Assembly: GCA_965368115.1 (NCBI GenBank)
Contig: CBDULQ010000018.1
Location: 1 to 25,588, forward strand
From: CBDULQ01 sp965368115
Lineage (GTDB): Bacteria > Pseudomonadota > Gammaproteobacteria > SZUA-229
Reading direction: 5' to 3'
DNA: 25,588 nt
The notes under the pieces are model-generated. The model was not told where the DNA came from, ran no database searches, and saw nothing but the letters and a program-made list of their open reading frames with translations. Below, piece after piece: positions 7,692-15,785 of the stretch. Positions within the stretch are counted from its first letter, which is position 1; every line of letters begins with the position of its first letter. The position numbers were made by a program, and so were the translations under genes.

Positions 7692-8184
7692 AGAATTCAG
7701 TGCTGACATGGATAACCCCAGTGAACTGGGCGAACTTTCCGCCGGCCAACATTATGTTCTGGCTTTCCTCGGCCAGGGTGATGTTTCCGATGTTTTCAGC
7801 GTCACTATCGCCGACGGCTATCGGCTCAGCGGCCTGTACCTGCGCCGCTTTTATGGTGATGTCGACAGCAATAACCTGCCGAGCCTGTGCATGAGCGAAG
7901 ACCCCTTCGGTGGTAGCTGCGGATTACAGACCACTTTGAGCGGAGACCTCCTTGATGTCGACCTGTTGAGCGAAGGCAGCTTCGACGCGTTGCTTAGTGA
8001 AAATGAATTCGTGTTCGGTATCAGCCTGAATCAGGACGGTGATCCGGAGATGATGAATGAGAGGGGTTTGCTAGCTTACAAGTTCGAACTGGAAGTTACA
8101 CCGGTACCTTTACCCGCACCGGCTCTGTTGCTGGTATCCGGCCTGATATCATTGTTCGGCTGGCAACGTTTTCAGAAAAGATAA
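7585..8184 (+). CDS. Exported protein with VPLPA-type C-terminal sorting signal
   Basis: A 199-residue surface or secreted protein. A signal peptide (MKITLALILLMVSLPVFSSS) is followed by a mostly acidic, beta-type domain of unknown fold with two Cys (102 and 112). The C-terminus has the tripartite PEP-CTERM-like sorting tail: the VPLPA motif (174-178), a hydrophobic segment (179-191) and a basic end (QRFQKR). Such proteins are processed by exosortase-type transpeptidases in exopolysaccharide-producing bacteria; no exosortase lies in this window. ATG 7585 is chosen over 7567 and 7570 because GAGGA (7572-7576) stands 8 nt upstream and the signal peptide then starts properly. A strong terminator follows, so it appears monocistronic. 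Confidence 0.85.
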   Translation: MKITLALILLMVSLPVFSSSIDMSLVPLQYYEPSGEEFSADMDNPSELGELSAGQHYVLAFLGQGDVSDVFSVTIADGYRLSGLYLRRFYGDVDSNNLPSLCMSEDPFGGSCGLQTTLSGDLLDVDLLSEGSFDALLSENEFVFGISLNQDGDPEMMNERGLLAYKFELEVTPVPLPAPALLLVSGLISLFGWQRFQKR

Positions 8185-8200
8185 TTACCGGACCCAGGCA

Positions 8201-8237
8201 AGCCGTGCAGTCAGTACATAGCTGCACGGCTTTTTTT
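8201..8237 (+). terminator. Intrinsic terminator of the VPLPA-CTERM gene
   Basis: A perfect 10-bp GC-rich stem (8201-8210 with 8222-8231) with an 11-nt loop is followed by T7 (8231-8237). It starts 16 nt after the stop codon. It also shields the convergent gene ending at 8249, but has no T-run on the minus strand. Confidence 0.92.
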
Positions 8238-8248
8238 ATGCGCCGCAA

Positions 8249-10267
8249 TCAACCGGCCGGTAGATATTCGATGACCAGGTAATTGCCTTCGACACGGACA
8301 GCGTTGATGGCACCGATGCCAAAACCGGTTAACGACGGTCGCAGGGCATTAGCCACATCGTCACGTACTCGACGTGTATCCAGTGCCGCCAGCAAACTAC
8401 GTTCCACCGATTCACGAATCAGGCGTTTATAATCGGTAAATGCATTGCAGATATCGATAGCCTCACAGAATCCACTGGCCTGGGCATTGGAGTGAGCTTC
8501 GACACGCACATTGCTGAAACTGACACTCAGGGGAGCCCCCCTGGAATAATAACGTGCCAGGCGCAAATAAATATCCACACTCAATGATGCCTGTACATCC
8601 GGTGCACCCAGTGCGCAGTTGATGCGCTCGCCCGGGCTACTCGGCCGACAGAAACCCCTGAACTCGACACCATTGTTCTCAAAATTGAGTGTAACTTTCA
8701 ATCCATCACGCGTCGGTGCCACCTGAATATTGTCCAGGTTGATGTTGTTGATGTAATACTCACGCGGGTCCTGTACTACCGCCGGAATGTTGAAGGTCTG
8801 GGTCGAGCCACCCAATGCGGCAGACAACACCAGCTGTGTATCGTTAGCCCGATGTCGGCGCGTGGCCGGATCAAAATTATTGATTCTCATGGTAGTGCCG
8901 TTGAAGGCGTCTCGAATCAATCCTGCAACCGCACGCATCGGCAGGCTGAACCGATTCTGCTCGACGCGATATTCGAAGTCCTGTGTCGCTCGAAAACGTC
9001 GATAACCCAGATTCAGCATTCGATTCAAAGGCGTCCACTGTCCTCCCGGGCAACTCACACCGACCAGTTTAGGCGTTAACTGCACGCGCATGGCGTCCTG
9101 TGCAGGCAAAGTAGCCCGATACTGCATTACGAAGTCGTTACCGGGTACCGCGCTAACCTGCAGATCGCGAAGATCACGACCGTCGACATTCAAACCAACA
9201 CGCAGGTTGCTCATACCGGCAGCGCAGTTATGCAAGGCAATCTGTCCGCTGACCTGTACCTGGTTGGGACAGATATGAACCTGCCGATTCAAATTACTCA
9301 CCCAGCGACCATGCGCATCCTGAATACCCATCACATAGGCCTGACCATCGTGAATTCGCGCATTGGGATAGGGTATGCGCGCTCGAATCAGGGTATCCGA
9401 CCAGGACAGTACTTCGATCTCGGCCACCGCCCTGTGCCGTATTTGAGACACCAGCATCAGTTTGCGTCCGGCCGCTGCGGTACCGAACCGACTGCCACGA
9501 ATCGCAAAGCCACTATCACTGCGTGAAGATTGCACGGCACATACCTCGCCCTGATGAATACTGGCGATGATCGCCCGCTGGGCACGAGCGGCCGCCGCTT
9601 CACGAATCGCCGCCACTGCATCACGATTGGATGGCCGATCGGCACGCCCGGAACCTGCTCCAATCCCGCCACCGGGAGATGGGATAACCGCCGGAGAAAT
9701 ATTCGCCGCTGGCAAAGGTACCGGCGGTGCGGGCGGCACCATGGACGGCGGCGCATGTGCTGTCGCGGGTGACTGTTGAGCACCTGGTTGAAGCTGCACA
9801 GTGTTACCAATTGGCGCCTGCGCTGCCGGGTGTGATTGATTCAGCCCGGGAGGCACTTTAGGTAATGACAACTGACTCGATGTCACACCTTGGTTACATT
9901 GCTTGAGCTGTGCGGCATTCAGTTTCTGGCTGCCACGATGAAACCGCATCACCCGACCCACCTGGCTCGCCAGTGCCCGACAGGCCTGCACGGCCTGGGA
10001 TGGCCATGGCACATTGGATTCGCAGCGTTTTGCCTGACACTGCCAGTTGATGTTCTTTGCCTTGATCTTAAGCTTGCTCGGTTGGCTGTCGGCCAGATCA
10101 GCCATCAGGGAAAGCGGCTGAAATACGGCTGCTGGTGTCTTTGTCGGTGGATTCAGCAATGCCTTTGGCTGTGCAACCGGCAGGCTCGGCGTCGCCGCGA
10201 ATACATTCGAACAGACCAGCCCAAGCAGGACCAGGCAGGCACTGAATTTGCACAATTTGTTTTCCAT
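8249..10267 (-). CDS. Large exported protein with IPT/TIG-like central region
   Basis: Function unknown. It has 672 residues with a signal peptide (MENKLCKFSACLVLLGLVCS...FA). Residues 66-125 form a small Cys-containing domain (NINWQCQAKRCES...KQCNQG). Residues 135-210 are a Pro/Ala/Gly-rich linker. A short Ala/Arg helix (216-235) precedes an IPT/TIG-like beta domain (about 240-333: GFAIRGSRFG ... RWVSNLNRQVHIC). A long C-terminal region (340-672) has four or more Cys and alternating beta strands and amphipathic helices. The start at 10267 is set by AGGAG 8 nt upstream and by the signal peptide; the open frame extends 24 codons further without support. It is divergent from the PsiE-like gene and convergent with the VPLPA-CTERM gene. 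Probably periplasmic or surface-located. Confidence 0.82.
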   Translation of the reverse strand: MENKLCKFSACLVLLGLVCSNVFAATPSLPVAQPKALLNPPTKTPAAVFQPLSLMADLADSQPSKLKIKAKNINWQCQAKRCESNVPWPSQAVQACRALASQVGRVMRFHRGSQKLNAAQLKQCNQGVTSSQLSLPKVPPGLNQSHPAAQAPIGNTVQLQPGAQQSPATAHAPPSMVPPAPPVPLPAANISPAVIPSPGGGIGAGSGRADRPSNRDAVAAIREAAAARAQRAIIASIHQGEVCAVQSSRSDSGFAIRGSRFGTAAAGRKLMLVSQIRHRAVAEIEVLSWSDTLIRARIPYPNARIHDGQAYVMGIQDAHGRWVSNLNRQVHICPNQVQVSGQIALHNCAAGMSNLRVGLNVDGRDLRDLQVSAVPGNDFVMQYRATLPAQDAMRVQLTPKLVGVSCPGGQWTPLNRMLNLGYRRFRATQDFEYRVEQNRFSLPMRAVAGLIRDAFNGTTMRINNFDPATRRHRANDTQLVLSAALGGSTQTFNIPAVVQDPREYYINNINLDNIQVAPTRDGLKVTLNFENNGVEFRGFCRPSSPGERINCALGAPDVQASLSVDIYLRLARYYSRGAPLSVSFSNVRVEAHSNAQASGFCEAIDICNAFTDYKRLIRESVERSLLAALDTRRVRDDVANALRPSLTGFGIGAINAVRVEGNYLVIEYLPAG

Positions 10268-10341
10268 GGCGGCGACTCCTGATGAAGGATTTTTCACTGG
10301 GTCGCCACATTGCACAGCAGGGTTCATTATCGAACGCACAG

Positions 10342-10370
10342 TTGACAGGCTATTGCATGGGCACTAAGTT
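10342..10370 (+). promoter_or_regulatory. Probable promoter of the PsiE-like gene
   Basis: A perfect -35 TTGACA (10342-10347), a 17-bp spacer and TAAGTT (10365-10370) as a weak -10. Transcription would start near 10377, leaving a leader of about 20 nt that contains the GAGGAG ribosome-binding site. It lies between two divergent genes. Confidence 0.5.
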
Positions 10371-10398
10371 AAGCCGCTCGCAGAGGAGACGAAACACG

Positions 10399-10809
10399 AT
10401 GAATAATGTTCAGAAATGGGGAAAGCAGTCGTTGCTGATCGTACAGGATATCGGTCTGTTGATCGTTGCCCTGGCGACCGTAGTCGCACTGGGTATCGAA
10501 GTGATGAAAATGATCGACGCCCGCGATGTCACCCTCGCCGACCTGTTACTGATGTTCATTTACCTGGAAGTGTTCGCGATGATCTCGATTTACCTGGAAT
10601 CAGGCAAATTACCGGTACGCATGCCGTTATACATCGCTATCGTCGCGCTGGCGCGTTATCTCATTCTGGATATGAAAGGCATGGATACCTGGAAGATGGT
10701 CGGCGTTGCTGCAGCCACTCTGATCCTTGCATTGACCATCCTGGTGATTCGTTATGGCCACGTCAAGTTTCCCTATACGAATACGACACCGCCCGACGAC
10801 AATGTTTGA
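10399..10809 (+). CDS. PsiE-like phosphate-starvation-inducible family membrane protein
   Basis: A 136-residue inner-membrane protein with about four membrane segments (near 11-33, 46-66, 76-91 and 99-118). The pattern ADLLLMFIYLEVFAMISIYLESGKLPVRMPLYIAIVALARYLILD is typical of the PsiE family, whose biochemical role is unknown. The acidic loop and IYLE/ARYLI blocks are the conserved parts. ATG 10399 is chosen for the GAGGAG at 10383-10388; the frame is open 39 codons further upstream but that part is hydrophilic and unlike the family. Its TGA ends exactly where the opposite-strand selO TGA begins. I see no Pho box, so phosphate control is not shown here. Confidence 0.85.
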   Translation: MNNVQKWGKQSLLIVQDIGLLIVALATVVALGIEVMKMIDARDVTLADLLLMFIYLEVFAMISIYLESGKLPVRMPLYIAIVALARYLILDMKGMDTWKMVGVAAATLILALTILVIRYGHVKFPYTNTTPPDDNV

Positions 10810-12306
10810 TCAGGATGAACAACTGACTTCGATACCGCCTGCCCAGTTCGGAGGAAACCCCGCGTAAGCTTCATTTTCCGGCTGTTCATCAAACGGTTTT
10901 TGCAGGCATTCGAGCAGGCGATTGAGTTCTGAATAATCCTTTTCGTCCGCCGCTTTGCGTATCGCCACTTCGGCCAGGTAATTGCGCAATATATATTTAG
11001 GATTCACCGATCGCATCGCAGCGAGACGTTGCTGCGTATCCATGGCTTCCACTTCGAGACGCTGCTGGTAACTTTGTTGCCAGCGGTCAAAGGCATCACG
11101 ATCGATAAACAGATCCCTGAGTTGAGGATCATCTGTGGAAAGACGCCGAAAAAAAATGGTGTAGTCCGTATGCTCGGACTGCATCAGACTGAGCAGGTGA
11201 TTGATTAGCGTCGCATCATGCTCCTGGCTGCTGTGTAAACCAAGCTTGGCGCGCATTAGCTGGTGATAACGTCGCACGAAATGCTGCTGATAATCCTGCA
11301 GGGCATGCATGGCGATTTCCGCCGCCGCTTCCGGTTCATCGTGTAACAAGGGTAGCATGGCCTGTGCCAGACAACTGACATTGAAACCGCCGATGTTCGG
11401 TTGCTGGTCGAAAGCATAACGGCCATGGTGATCGGAATGATTGCAGATAAATTTCTGATCGAAACCGTCCAGGAAGCCGAACGGGCCGTAATCGAGGGTG
11501 ATGCCGTGGATCGACATGTTATCGCTGTTCATGACACCGTGCGCGAAACCCACTGCCTGCCAACCGGCAATCATCTGCGCCGTATTACGAATCGATTGCT
11601 GCAACAGCGCAAGATAGGGTTCTTTTTGCTCGCGTAGCTCGGGATAATGCTGCTCGATAACATAATCCGCCAGGACTTTCAGCAGATCATGCTGGCGCGT
11701 GTAATAAAAATATTCGAAGCTGCCGAAGCGCACATGACTGGGTGCCATGCGGATCAACATGGCCCCGCTTTCGATCTGTTCCCGGTACACTTCATCGTCA
11801 CTACCGATGAGACATAAGGCACGGGTGGTCGGAATACCCAGTGCATGCATGGCTTCGCTGCACAGGTACTCACGAATGGTGGAACGCAATACGGCACGGC
11901 CATCGCCGCTACGTGAATAAGGTGTTGCGCCGCCACCCTTGAGCTGCAAATCCCATTTTTCACCGGCTTCATTCAATACTTCACCGAGCAGGATAGCGCG
12001 TCCATCACCCAGCCGTGGCACATAATGACCAAACTGGTGACCGGAATAACAGGCCGCCAGGGGCTTGAATCCGGGCAACGCTTTGCGCGCCGTCATGATG
12101 TCGATGAAATCCTCACGTTCGGCCTGCTGTGGATGCAGATCGATCAATTCAGCCGCTGCCGGATTGAAACTGACCAGATACTGGGTTTCAAAAGGCTCGG
12201 TCTCCTGATACGAATAAAACGCATCGGGCAGTCGACTGAAACTGTTGTCGAACACCAGTTGTTCCAGGGACTTGCGTTGGGTTGTGTGAACGGAGGTTTG
12301 CATCAT
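10810..12306 (-). CDS. selO: Protein adenylyltransferase SelO (YdiU family)
   Basis: Pseudokinase-fold enzyme that transfers AMP from ATP to Ser/Thr/Tyr of target proteins and is linked to redox homeostasis. It has 498 residues. GDGRAILLGEV, KGGGATPYSRSGDGRAVLRS and HGVMNSDNMSIHG...LDYGPFGF are characteristic. Lys123, Glu146, Asn263 and Asp272 align with the ATP- and metal-binding residues known in SelO (Lys113, Glu136, Asn253, Asp262 in P. syringae, a constant offset of 10). The C-terminus is VSCSS, the cysteine form of the tail that carries selenocysteine in some homologues. Tandem ATGs at 12306 and 12303 are both possible; no good ribosome-binding site is seen. It is downstream of rho on the same strand, separated by a hairpin. 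Confidence 0.97.
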   Translation of the reverse strand: MMQTSVHTTQRKSLEQLVFDNSFSRLPDAFYSYQETEPFETQYLVSFNPAAAELIDLHPQQAEREDFIDIMTARKALPGFKPLAACYSGHQFGHYVPRLGDGRAILLGEVLNEAGEKWDLQLKGGGATPYSRSGDGRAVLRSTIREYLCSEAMHALGIPTTRALCLIGSDDEVYREQIESGAMLIRMAPSHVRFGSFEYFYYTRQHDLLKVLADYVIEQHYPELREQKEPYLALLQQSIRNTAQMIAGWQAVGFAHGVMNSDNMSIHGITLDYGPFGFLDGFDQKFICNHSDHHGRYAFDQQPNIGGFNVSCLAQAMLPLLHDEPEAAAEIAMHALQDYQQHFVRRYHQLMRAKLGLHSSQEHDATLINHLLSLMQSEHTDYTIFFRRLSTDDPQLRDLFIDRDAFDRWQQSYQQRLEVEAMDTQQRLAAMRSVNPKYILRNYLAEVAIRKAADEKDYSELNRLLECLQKPFDEQPENEAYAGFPPNWAGGIEVSCSS

Positions 12307-12364
12307 GAGGCTATTGTTGAGGCTGTGCTCACGACAATCAACCGAGGAAGGCTGGGGGAATGAC

Positions 12365-12389
12365 AGGGAACAGTCAGCGACTGCTCCCT
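12365..12389 (-). terminator. Hairpin downstream of rho
   Basis: An 11-bp stem (12365-12375 with 12379-12389; one G-U pair in the minus-strand RNA) around a 3-nt loop, 48 nt after the rho stop. No T-run follows, so it may act as an RNA 3'-end stabiliser, or with Rho, rather than as a classical intrinsic terminator. It separates rho from selO. Confidence 0.45.
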
Positions 12390-12437
12390 GGATTAAGCTG
12401 TTCCAGCATTTAGTGCGCCGGGTTGAGGATACGGTCC

Positions 12438-13697
12438 TCAGGCACGCTTCATGGAATCAAAGAACTCGCTGTTGGTCTTGGTGGCCTGCAAACGTTCCAG
12501 CATGAATTCCATGGCACCCAGTTCATCCATGGGATGCAGTACCTTGCGCAGAACCCACATCATCTGCAGTTCTTCCGGGTCCATCAGCAGCTCTTCACGG
12601 CGGGTGCCTGAAGCATTGATGTTGATGGCGGGATAAATACGTTTCTCGGTGATACGGCGGTCCAGGTGTACCTCCATGTTACCGGTACCCTTGAATTCTT
12701 CGTATATAACCTCGTCCATCTTGGAGCCGGTATCCACCAGAGCAGTCGCCAGGATGGTAATGCTGCCGCCTTCTTCGATATTACGTGCAGCACCGAAGAA
12801 ACGTTTCGGACGATGCAGCGCGTGCGCATCGACACCACCGGTCAGCACCTTACCGGAAGACGGAATCACCGTGTTGTAAGCGCGGGCCAGGCGGGTAATC
12901 GAGTCGAGCAGAATCACCACGTCGGTTTTATGCTCCGCCAGTCGCTTGGCTTTTTCGATAACCATCTCGGCCACCTGTACGTGGCGGCTGGCCGGTTCGT
13001 CGAAGGTACTGGAGATGACTTCACCGCGGACCATACGCTGCATTTCGGTCACCTCTTCGGGACGTTCGTCGATGAGCAGTACGATGAGATAACATTCGGG
13101 ATGGTTGTTGGCGATGGACTGGGCCAGGTTGCTCAGCATCATGGTTTTACCGGCTTTCGGCGGTGATACGATCAGACCACGCTGACCTTTACCGAACGGC
13201 GCCACCAGGTCGATGATACGAGCCGTAATGTCTTCGGTGCTACCGTTGCCCCGTTCCATACGCAGGCGGTCCTGGGCATGCAGCGGGGTCAGGTTTTCGA
13301 AGGCCACCTTGTTGCGGGCATTCTCCGGTGCATCGAAGTTGATCTGGTCCACCTTGAGCATGGCGAAGTAACGCTCGCCTTCTTTCGGCGGCCTGATCTT
13401 ACCGGCCAGTGTGTCGCCGGTACGCAATCCAAATCGTCTGATCTGACTGGGCGATACATAAATATCGTCGGGACCGGCAAGGTAGGAGCTGTCCGCCGAT
13501 CGTAGAAAACCAAATCCATCCTGCAGGATCTCCAGCACACCGTCGCCGAAGATGTCCTCGCCGCTTTTGGCATGGGCTTTAAGGATGGAAAAGATAATGT
13601 CCTGTTTCTTTGCCCGTGCGGTGTTTTCCAGGTTCATGGATTGGGCAATTTCTTGGAGCTCAGCTGGGGATTTTGTTTTTAGTTCAGTCAGATTCAT
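12438..13697 (-). CDS. rho: Transcription termination factor Rho
   Basis: Hexameric RNA-dependent ATPase/helicase that ends transcription at rut-containing transcripts. It has 419 residues, the same as E. coli Rho. The N-terminal helical domain begins MNLTELKTKSPAELQEIA. The cold-shock-type RNA-binding domain has GDGVLEILQDGFGFLRS (51-67). Walker A is at 171-185 (SPPKAGKT) and Walker B is VVILLDSITRLARAYN; the Q-loop and R-loop follow (VLTGGVDA..LHRPKRFFGAARNIEEGGS). ATG 13697 gives the family length; the frame stays open 59 codons upstream but is not Rho-like. The 45-nt leader is pyrimidine-rich, almost free of G, and has no Shine-Dalgarno. The trxA-rho order matches E. coli. Confidence 0.98.
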   Translation of the reverse strand: MNLTELKTKSPAELQEIAQSMNLENTARAKKQDIIFSILKAHAKSGEDIFGDGVLEILQDGFGFLRSADSSYLAGPDDIYVSPSQIRRFGLRTGDTLAGKIRPPKEGERYFAMLKVDQINFDAPENARNKVAFENLTPLHAQDRLRMERGNGSTEDITARIIDLVAPFGKGQRGLIVSPPKAGKTMMLSNLAQSIANNHPECYLIVLLIDERPEEVTEMQRMVRGEVISSTFDEPASRHVQVAEMVIEKAKRLAEHKTDVVILLDSITRLARAYNTVIPSSGKVLTGGVDAHALHRPKRFFGAARNIEEGGSITILATALVDTGSKMDEVIYEEFKGTGNMEVHLDRRITEKRIYPAININASGTRREELLMDPEELQMMWVLRKVLHPMDELGAMEFMLERLQATKTNSEFFDSMKRA

Positions 13698-13745
13698 AAC
13701 GGAAAAATAGGAATGGATTGAGGTTAAAAAAAGAAAAGGGTTGGT
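13698..13745 (-). promoter_or_regulatory. Pyrimidine-rich, G-poor leader directly upstream of rho
   Basis: Read on the minus strand, these bases are almost only C, T and A with a single G two bases before the ATG, and include runs such as CCCTTTTCTTTTTTT. C-rich, G-poor RNA is what Rho binds (rut), and rho autoregulation through its own leader is established in E. coli. That this leader serves the same purpose here is inference. Confidence 0.4.
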
Positions 13746-13860
13746 TTTTATTGAGTAATTTGTTTTAAAGGCGGCTGGGTTGAGCCTAAAACAAGTGACC
13801 GCAGGGATTGCCGAATGGGCGGGAACTCGCTGTCGATGCGGAATCCTAGCACGTTTATTC

Positions 13861-13888
13861 GGGGCCGTCCACAAACGTTGACGACCCC
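13861..13888 (-). terminator. Hairpin between trxA and rho
   Basis: A 9-bp stem with one G-T position (13861-13869 with 13880-13888) and a 10-nt loop, starting 11 nt after the trxA stop. No T-run follows on the minus strand. It may partly end trxA transcripts. A weak promoter-like pair for rho (TGGACG with TAGGAT, 18-bp spacer, minus strand) overlaps its downstream arm. Confidence 0.4.
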
Positions 13889-13899
13889 ATCAGAACTGA

Positions 13900-14223
13900 T
13901 TATAGATTACTATCCAGGAAAGCGGTTAACTGGGATTTGGACAGTGCGCCGACCTTGGTCGCCTCCACTTCACCGCCCTTGAACAACATCAGGGTGGGGA
14001 TACCACGAATACCGTACTTCGGTGGAGTGCCCGGATTCTCATCGATGTTGAGTTTGGTAATTTTGACTTTACCGTCATACTCACCGGCAATCTCTTCAAG
14101 GATTGGCGCAATCATCTTGCAGGGTCCGCACCAGTCAGCCCAGTAGTCGACCAGAACCGGCACGTCTGAATTGATTACATCTGTTTCAAAACTGTCATCT
14201 GATACATGAACAATTTCACTCAC
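13900..14223 (-). CDS. trxA: Thioredoxin 1
   Basis: Small cytoplasmic dithiol oxidoreductase that reduces ribonucleotide reductase, PAPS reductase and protein disulfides. It has 107 residues with the active site WCGPCK (Cys32, Cys35), the buried Asp in VLVDYWADWC, and cis-Pro76 in GIRGIPTLMLF. The start is a GTG at 14223, supported by a strong GGAGG 9 nt upstream; no in-frame ATG upstream is better. It is divergent from rhlB across 212 nt, which contain an 11-nt palindrome at 14367-14377 (GCGAATTTCGC). rho follows on the same strand, as in E. coli. Confidence 0.98.
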   Translation of the reverse strand: MSEIVHVSDDSFETDVINSDVPVLVDYWADWCGPCKMIAPILEEIAGEYDGKVKITKLNIDENPGTPPKYGIRGIPTLMLFKGGEVEATKVGALSKSQLTAFLDSNL

Positions 14224-14435
14224 CTTGTTATGCCTCCGAAGTTAGAGATTACCCACCTATTACCGAGATTTGCTGTATGTTGATATGCAGAGTCAGGAAG
14301 TAATACGACAGGATGTTGTTATTAAGGAAAAATTAAGACTTTTGCCTGATAGATTCAGTTATATTAGCGAATTTCGCGCATTTGTACAGTATCTGTTAGT
14401 GCTTTATCAGCCATAGTGCTTTATGCTTGGCGGCT

Positions 14436-15785
14436 ATGAGTACACATCTAACGGATCAAAGATTCGATCAATATAATTTGCCCGAAGTTCTGTTGCAAGG
14501 GCTAAAAAATGCCGGATTTGAACACTGCACGCCGATTCAGGCAGAAACCCTGCCGCTAGCCCTGGAAGGCAAGGACATTGCCGGTCAGGCACAGACCGGA
14601 ACCGGCAAAACCATGGCCTTCCTGGTCGCGGTCTATAACCAGCTACTCACCTGCCCGGCTGACGAAAAGCGCCGTCCCAACCAGCCCCGAGCGCTGATCC
14701 TGGCGCCGACCCGCGAACTGGCGATCCAGATCCACAAAGACGCCGAACTGATCGGCCGCGATATCGGCCTGAAACTGGCCCTGGTCTACGGCGGCACCGG
14801 CTACGGCCAGCAACGGGAGCAGATCGGCGAAGGCGTGGATATTCTGATCGGTACACCCGGTCGACTCATCGATTATTTCAAACAGCACGTGTTCGACCTG
14901 CGCATGGTGCAGGCACTGGTACTGGACGAAGCCGACCGCATGTTCGACCTGGGCTTCATCAAGGACATCCGTTTCCTGATGCGCCGTTGCCCCAGCCCGG
15001 AACACCGCCTCAGCATGCTGTTTTCCGCCACCCTGTCCTACCGGGTTCAGGAGCTGGCCTACGAGCACATGAACAACCCCCAGACGGTGGCCATCGAAAC
15101 CGAAAAAGTCACCGCCGACAAGGTGGACGAGCGTGTCTACTACCCGGCGAATGAGGAAAAGATCCCGCTACTCCTGGGCCTGTTCGAACGCGAGCAACCG
15201 AATCGCAGCATCATCTTCGTCAATACCAAGCGCGTCGCCGATCGGGTTTATGCCTGGCTGGAAGGCAACGGTCATCGTTGCGCCCTGCTCTCCGGCGACA
15301 TCCCGCAGAAAAAACGCCAGGCCCTGCTGAAGAAATTCCAGGGCGGCGAGTTCCGTGTGCTGGTGGCCACCGATGTCGCCGCCCGCGGCCTGCACATTCC
15401 TGAAGTCAGTCACGTATTCAACTTCGATCTGCCGCAATTGCCGGAAGATTATGTGCACCGGATCGGGCGTACAGCGCGCGCCGGCGCCAGTGGCCATGCC
15501 ATCAGCTTTGCCTGTGAGGATTTTGCCCACACCCTGCCGGAAATCGAGGAATACATCGGCCACAGTATTGCCAACGAAGCCGTCGCGGCTGAACTGCTGG
15601 TGAAACCCCAGCCACCGATCAAGATGGAGCGCCGCGACCGCCCGCAACGGGGTGGCAAGCCACCACGCCGGTCAGGCAACGGCGGGCGCGGTAACAACGA
15701 ACGCGGCGGCGGCAACCAGTCCTCCGGGGGACGCCGTCGGCGACGTCGCCCGGCTGGTGGTTCGCCCACGCCGTCGAATGGCTGA
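14436..15785 (+). CDS. rhlB: ATP-dependent RNA helicase RhlB
   Basis: DEAD-box helicase that unwinds structured RNA for the RNase E degradosome in E. coli. It has 449 residues (E. coli 421). The Q motif region is FEHCTPIQAETLP. Walker A AQTGTGKT is at 52-59, PTRELA at 91-96, DEAD at 164-167, SAT at 197-199, VATDVAARGLHIPEV in domain 2, then HRIGRTARAG. The order and the YIGHSI block near the end are RhlB-like. The last 50 residues are rich in Arg, Gly and Asn (GGRGNNERGGG, RRRRRR), an RNA-binding tail. ATG 14436 matches the E. coli N-terminus (HLTDQ.F); a TTG at 14427 is in frame. It overlaps the next gene by 8 nt. Confidence 0.96.
   Translation: MSTHLTDQRFDQYNLPEVLLQGLKNAGFEHCTPIQAETLPLALEGKDIAGQAQTGTGKTMAFLVAVYNQLLTCPADEKRRPNQPRALILAPTRELAIQIHKDAELIGRDIGLKLALVYGGTGYGQQREQIGEGVDILIGTPGRLIDYFKQHVFDLRMVQALVLDEADRMFDLGFIKDIRFLMRRCPSPEHRLSMLFSATLSYRVQELAYEHMNNPQTVAIETEKVTADKVDERVYYPANEEKIPLLLGLFEREQPNRSIIFVNTKRVADRVYAWLEGNGHRCALLSGDIPQKKRQALLKKFQGGEFRVLVATDVAARGLHIPEVSHVFNFDLPQLPEDYVHRIGRTARAGASGHAISFACEDFAHTLPEIEEYIGHSIANEAVAAELLVKPQPPIKMERRDRPQRGGKPPRRSGNGGRGNNERGGGNQSSGGRRRRRRPAGGSPTPSNG

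Noticed and set aside
9690..9720. VPLPA sequence inside the 672-residue exported protein
   Set aside because: It lies in the Pro/Ala linker around residues 183-187, not at the C-terminus, and is not followed by a hydrophobic and basic tail; chance match.
10810..10824. Possible selenocysteine at the SelO C-terminus
   Set aside because: The codon at the critical position is TGT (Cys) in VSCSS; the TGA two codons later is the ordinary stop.
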